DNA from: Planctomycetaceae bacterium
GTDB taxonomy: Bacteria; Planctomycetota; Planctomycetia; Planctomycetales; Planctomycetaceae
Reading direction: 5' to 3'
DNA length: 12,185 nucleotides
NCBI GenBank assembly: GCA_020426425.1
Contig: JAGQQB010000061.1
Coordinates: forward strand, 1-12,185
The position numbers and the translations under genes are program-made. The notes beneath the pieces are model-generated. The model was not told the origin of the DNA. It saw only the letters and a list, made by a program, of their open reading frames with translations, and ran no database searches. This document shows positions 7,844 through 12,185 of the stretch, piece by piece. Numbering within the stretch: position 1 is the first letter of the stretch; each line of letters begins with the position of its first letter.

Positions 7844-7862
7844 TGGATCGCGGAGCGATCCA
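7844..7862. repeat. Intergenic hairpin, 8-bp perfect stem with 3-base loop
   Basis: On the plus strand TGGATCGC, GGA, GCGATCCA forms a perfect inverted repeat inside the 109-base gap (7778-7886) between two glycosyltransferase genes. There is no T-run after the stem on the transcribed strand, so it does not look like a standard intrinsic terminator. It could be an mRNA stability or attenuation element, a protein-binding site, or chance. I saw no clear promoter boxes in the gap. Confidence 0.5.
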
Positions 7863-7886
7863 CGACTATGGGCTGTTGTTGGACTC

Positions 7887-8855
7887 TCAAGTTGACCTTC
7901 CGACCAGGCGGCGTTTGATCTTGGACAGCACATCACGGATCGGTTGCAGTCCGGACTTGATCACTGATTGCAGAGGCATTTGCTCCGGGCTTAGCTGCCG
8001 CAGTCGCCACTTGTGCTGCATCTGTTCCCAACTTGTGTTGGCGTATCGCACCTGAATCACTTCGCAGCCAATCTGTGCGGCGCGCTGCAATTTAGTTGAT
8101 GCGGCGGCGATGTCTGGTGACTGCCGGATCATCTGCGTGTAGTCGCGTACGATCTTTGCCTTTTGCGTGTCCCGCTGTTCGTCGTGCATGCGGCGGGCGG
8201 ACAGGAAGTCGTCGTGTTTGATCACGTGAGTGCGGAACGCCATGCGGAGCCACAAGTCGGTGTCGGGTGAGTACGGAATCGACTCGTCCCAGCCGCCGCA
8301 GGCATCAAGCATTTCCCGGCGGAAGAATGCCGATGGCTGCGGAATCCAGGTCCGCATCGTCAGCAGGTTCTCCAGCGTGTAGGGGGCAGTGTCCTGCCGC
8401 AGGAGTTCACGTCCATCTGCGTCGACCTTGACCGAGTCGCCATACAGCAATCCGCAGTCAGGATTCTTTCGGAATGTCTCGACGATTTTCGCGATGGTTT
8501 CCGGCAGATAGACGTCATCGGAGCTTTGGATCGCGACGATGTCTCCAGTCACTTGGGCGAACCCTTTGTTGACCGCATGCACCACACCCCGATCAGGCTC
8601 GGACACCCATTGCAGTTCCGGGATGTCTCCATACGACTTAAGCACCTCGACTGTGTCGTCGGGCGAGTTGCCGTCGATCACGTGGATCGTCAGCGGCCGG
8701 TACGATTGCTGCAAAATGGAATCAATCGTATCGCGAATGAACCGCCCTTGTTTGAAACTCGGGACGACAATCGAAACCAGCGGCTGTGCAGGCAAGGACG
8801 GCAGAGCCACAGGCTCCGGCGGCGCGGTTTTTGGAAGTAGTTCACTGACGGTCAT
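7887..8855 (-). CDS. Family 2 glycosyltransferase (GT-A fold)
   Basis: This 322-residue enzyme carries LVSIVVPSFKQGRF (residues 26-39), VIDGNSPDDT (59-68), SEPDRGVVHAVNKGF (85-99) and the metal-binding SSDD (111-114). IPQPSAFFRREM (171-182) and SPDTDLWLRM (196-205) follow. The EPDRG-x-YDAxNKG-like stretch is typical of the WcaA-type subgroup found in capsule and lipopolysaccharide clusters. The C-terminal 80 residues are basic and end in KIKRRLVGRST, possibly helping membrane association. I chose ATG 8855, 23 bases after the preceding stop. An in-frame ATG at 8903 would overlap the RGP-like gene by 25 bases and add 16 residues; neither has a strong ribosome binding site. A 109-base gap follows. 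It adds one sugar to the glycan; donor unknown. Confidence 0.92.
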   Translation of the reverse strand: MTVSELLPKTAPPEPVALPSLPAQPLVSIVVPSFKQGRFIRDTIDSILQQSYRPLTIHVIDGNSPDDTVEVLKSYGDIPELQWVSEPDRGVVHAVNKGFAQVTGDIVAIQSSDDVYLPETIAKIVETFRKNPDCGLLYGDSVKVDADGRELLRQDTAPYTLENLLTMRTWIPQPSAFFRREMLDACGGWDESIPYSPDTDLWLRMAFRTHVIKHDDFLSARRMHDEQRDTQKAKIVRDYTQMIRQSPDIAAASTKLQRAAQIGCEVIQVRYANTSWEQMQHKWRLRQLSPEQMPLQSVIKSGLQPIRDVLSKIKRRLVGRST

Positions 8856-8878
8856 CAGGGTGTTGGCCTTAGAGTTCA

Positions 8879-10018
8879 CTAACCGGCAATCCTGCGAACG
8901 CATTCGATCCAGGTCTGCATATTGCCGGCGGTTTGTCGCAGGAAGTCGCGGCCACCATCATCCCAGATGAAGCCAGTGAACTGGTCGGTGACGTCGTGCA
9001 TCTGGGTGGCCAGTGAGGCGTAAGCCTCCAGTGGAGTGGAGCCATCAAGCTTGGCTTCAATCAACCAGGGGAGGAACTCTTCAATGAGCACGATCCCGGC
9101 GAGTTCGTGATACAGGTCCTTGAAGAAGTTGTGCGGCGTACGGCGGTGATCGACGACCGGTGTGCCGAGGCGAACTCCATAGCCAAGATGCTTGACACAC
9201 TTTTGCGTGAGGTAACCACTCAAGATGTCGCCGAAACGATCGATGCTGAGGCCCTTGAGAGGGAACCCCATCTTGACGTAGTAGTAAGTCAGGGCCGCGT
9301 CGCGCATCAGCGCCGTGTTCTGCGTGTTAACTGGCGACCACGTGTTCGCGTCCAGCACGACATCGGGCCCGGTGAACTCTTTGCCTTTGGCGCGTCGACA
9401 CAGACGATAGACCGCATCGACATCTGGTTCGTCCAGCCACAAGCCAGCGTTCATGGCGACCTTGAGCGGCTGAGTCGCAGACCCCATCTGAATCGTGCGA
9501 TCGACACGCTGGGCATAGTACGGGAAACCACGAGCATAGATTTCGCCATCCCCCCAACCATCGAGCAGATTGCAGATGTTGTACCAGCCATCGGAAGTGG
9601 AAACGATTGGGTCAGTGGCCGTCTGACCGACGACCTGGTGCCCGGTCAGGAAGTTGCTGTCCGGCAGCGTGAAGTTGTCGTCATCGATCGAGATCAGGAC
9701 ATCGCAGCCAGCCTCCAGAGACAACAGGTAACCGATGTTGCGACGGTTATCGGTGTTCCAGGGGATGAAGTCGCTTGGCAGTTCCCAGCGCTTGAGATGG
9801 GCTTCCTGCTCCTCCAGCGTGGGACATTCCACCAGAAACCCCTGCTGCCGCGCGGCAGCACAAGCGGCGGCGACGGTGGCGGGGGTCTTGCGGTCAATGA
9901 TGACACGTAGAGTGACTTGGTCGCGCTGTCCGGCGAGGTCGATTTCGCGTAGATAGCCATCGAGAAAAGCCGGTTCGAAAATCGTGGTAACGACAATGGA
10001 TGTTTGTGGCGTGGCCAA
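8879..10018 (-). CDS. RGP/GT75-like protein (reversibly glycosylated polypeptide / UDP-arabinopyranose mutase relative)
   Basis: This 379-residue protein matches the motif order of plant RGP/UAM proteins as I recall them. NRRNIGYLLSLEAG (91-104) precedes IDDDNF, with the DDD at 112-114. YARGFPYY (161-168) corresponds to the plant RGYPFS region. AGLWLDEPDVDA (191-202) matches GLWLNIPDYDAP. DRFGDILSGYL (260-270) matches the RYDDMWAGW region. KHLGYGVRLGTP and RTPHNFFKDLYHEL with ELAGIVLIEEFLP match the conserved tail. In rice UAM the reversibly glycosylated Arg158 lies in RGYPFS; here it would be Arg163. Plant enzymes interconvert UDP-arabinopyranose and UDP-arabinofuranose in the cytoplasm. Here it may make a furanose donor or act as a transferase (inference). 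The start is TTG at 10018, with GGAG six bases upstream, 27 bases after the preceding stop. Confidence 0.8.
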   Translation of the reverse strand: MATPQTSIVVTTIFEPAFLDGYLREIDLAGQRDQVTLRVIIDRKTPATVAAACAAARQQGFLVECPTLEEQEAHLKRWELPSDFIPWNTDNRRNIGYLLSLEAGCDVLISIDDDNFTLPDSNFLTGHQVVGQTATDPIVSTSDGWYNICNLLDGWGDGEIYARGFPYYAQRVDRTIQMGSATQPLKVAMNAGLWLDEPDVDAVYRLCRRAKGKEFTGPDVVLDANTWSPVNTQNTALMRDAALTYYYVKMGFPLKGLSIDRFGDILSGYLTQKCVKHLGYGVRLGTPVVDHRRTPHNFFKDLYHELAGIVLIEEFLPWLIEAKLDGSTPLEAYASLATQMHDVTDQFTGFIWDDGGRDFLRQTAGNMQTWIECVRRIAG

Positions 10019-10024
10019 TTCCGG

Positions 10025-10028
10025 CTCC
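10025..10028 (-). promoter_or_regulatory. Shine-Dalgarno site supporting the TTG start at 10018
   Basis: GGAG lies six bases before TTG at 10018 within the 27-base intergenic spacer. No ATG or GTG is available nearby in frame, so this site is the main evidence for the rare start codon. Confidence 0.6.
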
Positions 10029-10045
10029 GATCAGGGTTGAGTGTC

Positions 10046-11392
10046 TTAGAGTTCGGCGTCTGGTGTCGGCGACAGCATGCCGCGTTGTCGCAACGTTTGG
10101 GCAACGAATCGAGTCCAGCGCTCGCGACCGACGGCGTTGGTGTGATAGGCGTCGGCGAAATCGTCGACGGTTAGCGTCAATACGTCGTCGCCGGAGAGGT
10201 ATTGAAAGTAATGCTGAGATGCGAGTTCCTGCAGTCGCTGCCGGGTCTCCAGGTGAAACGCCGGATCGAGTGACTGGGCAGCGACAGGGTGTAGTTGTCC
10301 CTCGAACACGATCAACTCAATGCCTGCTTCGTGAAGGCGGTCGGCGAACATGGCGAAGCTGCGAAAGTTGACCTCTCGAAAGCTCGTGCGGCCGACGTTC
10401 TCCTGCAAGTTCTCGATCGCTCCTGCGAGTCCTGCCGACTCAGCGAGAACCACCTGTTGATCGCCCGCACCATCAGCAGGACGACTGACGTTCCACCAAT
10501 AGCCGAGCGCCGTTCGTCGCAGATGATCGCGTAATCGCCAGACCGGCACTGTTGCCGCGAGCGACAGGTCAGCCAGTTCGCCGCGTCCGCGCCAGAGTTG
10601 TGATGGCGCTAGGAGTGAGGCGAGCCGGACGACTCCGCGTGGCGACGCTGCCCAGGCGAGGCGGCTCGTCGGGATGGATTCTTCACGATAGAAGTCAAAC
10701 TCCGACAGCCAACAGACAACGACATCGGGCCTGCGTTCCAGCAATCGATCTGACAGCCAGGGGTACTGCATCGGGCCGAACCCGGCAAGACAGTTCTTTT
10801 CCCAGCGGTCGTTTGTGAGTGAGGCGAGCAGGTCGAGATCGGTGGATTGGTATGTCTGAGACGAACCGACGAGAGCGATACGACGGGCTGGGGGTGTCGT
10901 GCCTGCACGGCTTTCAAACTCGCGCTGTTCCCAGAACAGCGTGTTTCGGGCGAAGGAAGGATTCGGGGTTCGCACCTTCGCCCATTCGACGAACGCCCAA
11001 CGGACACGTGGCTGAGTGATTGCCAGATTGACAACGGTGATGAACAGTAGCGAACCGAGTAACGCGCAGGGGATTTGCTTCGCGTTGAGTCGTCGGTCGA
11101 CCGAGAATGACAGCCGCCAGATCCAGGGGAATGCCGCGAGCAGCACGCCACCAGCAAACGCCTTAACGCCCAGTAGCGACGCGAGTGAAAGCTGAGGAAT
11201 TGGTTTCAAGTACAGCATCGGCACGAGCAGGTACGCGCCAAAGATCATGCCGGCCACAAACAGTATGGGGCTGAGTCGACAGAGCCATCCGACAAACTTT
11301 TGTTCGCGCAGCGATTGAGCCGCGCGCAGTTCTGCATCGGATCGCTCCAGTGGCAGGCTAAAACTGGAAATAGATGAACTCACGTCCGCCAA
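10046..11392 (-). CDS. Membrane-anchored SGNH-like protein, putative partner of the MBOAT acyltransferase
   Basis: The 448-residue protein has a cytoplasmic N-terminus and three likely membrane segments (about 41-62, 74-95, 107-125). A soluble domain of about 320 residues follows, presumably periplasmic. That domain has IALVGSSQTYQ (172-182), with Ser178 at the nucleophile position of SGNH hydrolases. A NCLAGFGPMQY block lies at 200-210 and a Ser/Asp-rich strand WLSEFDF at 229-234. DAYHTN (414-419) gives the Asp-x-x-His of the catalytic triad. AlgJ/AlgX- and PatB-like proteins of this kind pass acetyl groups from an MBOAT protein to a polysaccharide, or act as its esterase. It overlaps the MBOAT gene by 35 bases. 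The start is uncertain: TTG 11392 as used here, or GTG 11383, neither with a clear ribosome binding site. Confidence 0.82.
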   Translation of the reverse strand: MADVSSSISSFSLPLERSDAELRAAQSLREQKFVGWLCRLSPILFVAGMIFGAYLLVPMLYLKPIPQLSLASLLGVKAFAGGVLLAAFPWIWRLSFSVDRRLNAKQIPCALLGSLLFITVVNLAITQPRVRWAFVEWAKVRTPNPSFARNTLFWEQREFESRAGTTPPARRIALVGSSQTYQSTDLDLLASLTNDRWEKNCLAGFGPMQYPWLSDRLLERRPDVVVCWLSEFDFYREESIPTSRLAWAASPRGVVRLASLLAPSQLWRGRGELADLSLAATVPVWRLRDHLRRTALGYWWNVSRPADGAGDQQVVLAESAGLAGAIENLQENVGRTSFREVNFRSFAMFADRLHEAGIELIVFEGQLHPVAAQSLDPAFHLETRQRLQELASQHYFQYLSGDDVLTLTVDDFADAYHTNAVGRERWTRFVAQTLRQRGMLSPTPDAEL

Positions 11393-12185
11393 AACTGCCC
11401 AGGCCGAGAATCAACAACAGCACGACCGTGTAGACCACGGTGCGTGGAAACAGAGTGAGATGCTGCACGTAATTGAGATCGCGAGTCGATTCCTCCAGGT
11501 ACTGCGCGATCATCAACGGACCGCATAGCAGCACGAGCGGCCACGCCATCTGTGCAGTGACTGTGTCCCATGCCCATACCGATGCGAGTTGTTGCAGGAA
11601 CGTCATTGCTTGCGTGATCGAATTGGCCCGAAAGAACAGCCAGCCGATACAGACCAGGTGGAACATCGCGATCCGTCGCAGCCAGACGATCGAAGTTGAT
11701 ACCGGCGCGGCGTGCGGATGCCCTCCCGCGTTCCACCATCGTTGCATTGTCAGTAACAATCCGTGCCATGCGCCCCAGAGAATGAACGTCCAGGCGGCAC
11801 CGTGCCACAATCCTCCGAGCAGCATCGTGAGCACAAGATTGCGGTAGGTCATCAATGCCGAACCGCGATTGCCGCCGAGCGGAATGTATAGGTAATCGCG
11901 TAGCCAACTCGACAGGCTGATGTGCCATCGCTGCCAGAATTCGCTCGGTCCCTGGGCAAAGTACGGCAGCCGAAAGTTGACCATCAGATCGTAGCCGAGC
12001 ATCCTCGCGGTACCGCGAGCGATGTCGGAGTAACCGCTGAAGTCGCCATAGATCTGAAACGCGAATGCGTACAGCGCGATCAGTATCGCAGTGCCGCTCG
12101 GAATGGTCGACGCATCGTTGAACACTCCATCGACCAGCGGAGCCATGTTGTCGGCGATGACTGCCTTCTTGAAGACCCCTTTCAG
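11358..12185 (-). CDS. MBOAT family O-acyltransferase (AlgI-like), N-terminus outside the window
   Basis: The frame is open to the right edge; an internal ATG at 12146 is preceded in frame by LKGVFKKAVIADN, which is conserved in AlgI-type proteins, so the real start lies beyond the window. The visible 275 residues are the C-terminal half or more of a protein that is usually 450-500 long. SEFWQRWHISLSSWLRDYLY contains His88, and GGLWHGAAWTF contains His128, at the position of the family's catalytic histidine (numbering from the window edge). At least five hydrophobic membrane stretches follow or flank these motifs. It would move an acyl (usually acetyl) group across the inner membrane for transfer onto the glycan. 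It overlaps the next gene, an SGNH-type partner, which is the classic pairing. Confidence 0.93.
   Translation of the reverse strand: MKGVFKKAVIADNMAPLVDGVFNDASTIPSGTAILIALYAFAFQIYGDFSGYSDIARGTARMLGYDLMVNFRLPYFAQGPSEFWQRWHISLSSWLRDYLYIPLGGNRGSALMTYRNLVLTMLLGGLWHGAAWTFILWGAWHGLLLTMQRWWNAGGHPHAAPVSTSIVWLRRIAMFHLVCIGWLFFRANSITQAMTFLQQLASVWAWDTVTAQMAWPLVLLCGPLMIAQYLEESTRDLNYVQHLTLFPRTVVYTVVLLLILGLGSFGGREFIYFQF

Noticed and set aside
7844..7862. Reading the intergenic hairpin as a rho-independent terminator.
   Set aside because: No T-run follows the stem on the transcribed strand.
7778..7936. N-terminal extension of the WGGED glycosyltransferase up to the GTG at 7936.
   Set aside because: The extra 53 residues are low in hydrophobic residues, overlap the preceding gene by 50 bases and have no ribosome binding site; ATG 7777 is more natural.
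9107..9910. Plus-strand open frame of 267 codons opposite the RGP-like gene.
   Set aside because: It is antisense to a gene with clear motifs; its Arg/Val/Asp-rich translation is a typical shadow of codon bias on the other strand.

Overview
The whole window is coded on the minus strand, so genes are transcribed from high to low coordinates. I read twelve consecutive genes, two of them cut by the window edges (an acyltransferase at the right, a glycosyltransferase at the left). They form a surface-glycan or exopolysaccharide biosynthesis cluster: six nucleotide-sugar glycosyltransferases (five GT-A/GT2-like, one GT4), one RGP/GT75-like protein related to plant UDP-arabinopyranose mutases, two class I methyltransferases, one P-loop sulfotransferase, and an MBOAT plus SGNH pair typical of polysaccharide O-acylation. 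I found no tRNA, rRNA, CRISPR array, IS element, flippase, polymerase or ABC exporter.

Layout in transcription order: MBOAT O-acyltransferase C-terminal part (12185-11358); SGNH-domain membrane protein (11392-10046); RGP-like protein (10018-8879); GT2 (8855-7887); a 109-base gap with a hairpin; GT-A enzyme with a galactosyltransferase-type C-terminal motif (7777-6680); GT2 (6687-5599); methyltransferase (5627-4743); GT2 (4740-3775); GT4 (3782-2595); methyltransferase (2598-1834); sulfotransferase (1741-773); GT2 N-terminal part (659-1). Most junctions overlap or are separated by fewer than 30 bases, including 4-base GTGA and 8-base overlaps, which points to one or a few long polycistronic transcripts with translational coupling. 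The larger gaps are 109, 92 and 113 bases.

How the genes may work together (inference): the glycosyltransferases would build an oligosaccharide or polymer from activated sugars in the cytoplasm. The RGP-like protein would either interconvert a nucleotide sugar between ring forms or act as a transferase. The methyltransferases and the sulfotransferase would decorate the glycan, and the MBOAT/SGNH pair would O-acylate it at or beyond the membrane.

Organism: a bacterium of moderately high G+C (about 53-67% in most 60-base lines I counted by hand, lower in the sulfotransferase gene). Shine-Dalgarno use is patchy and TTG/GTG starts occur. The mix of sulfotransferase, many GT2 enzymes and MBOAT/SGNH genes would suit Planctomycetota or a related environmental Gram-negative lineage, but no marker gene is present and this is a weak guess.
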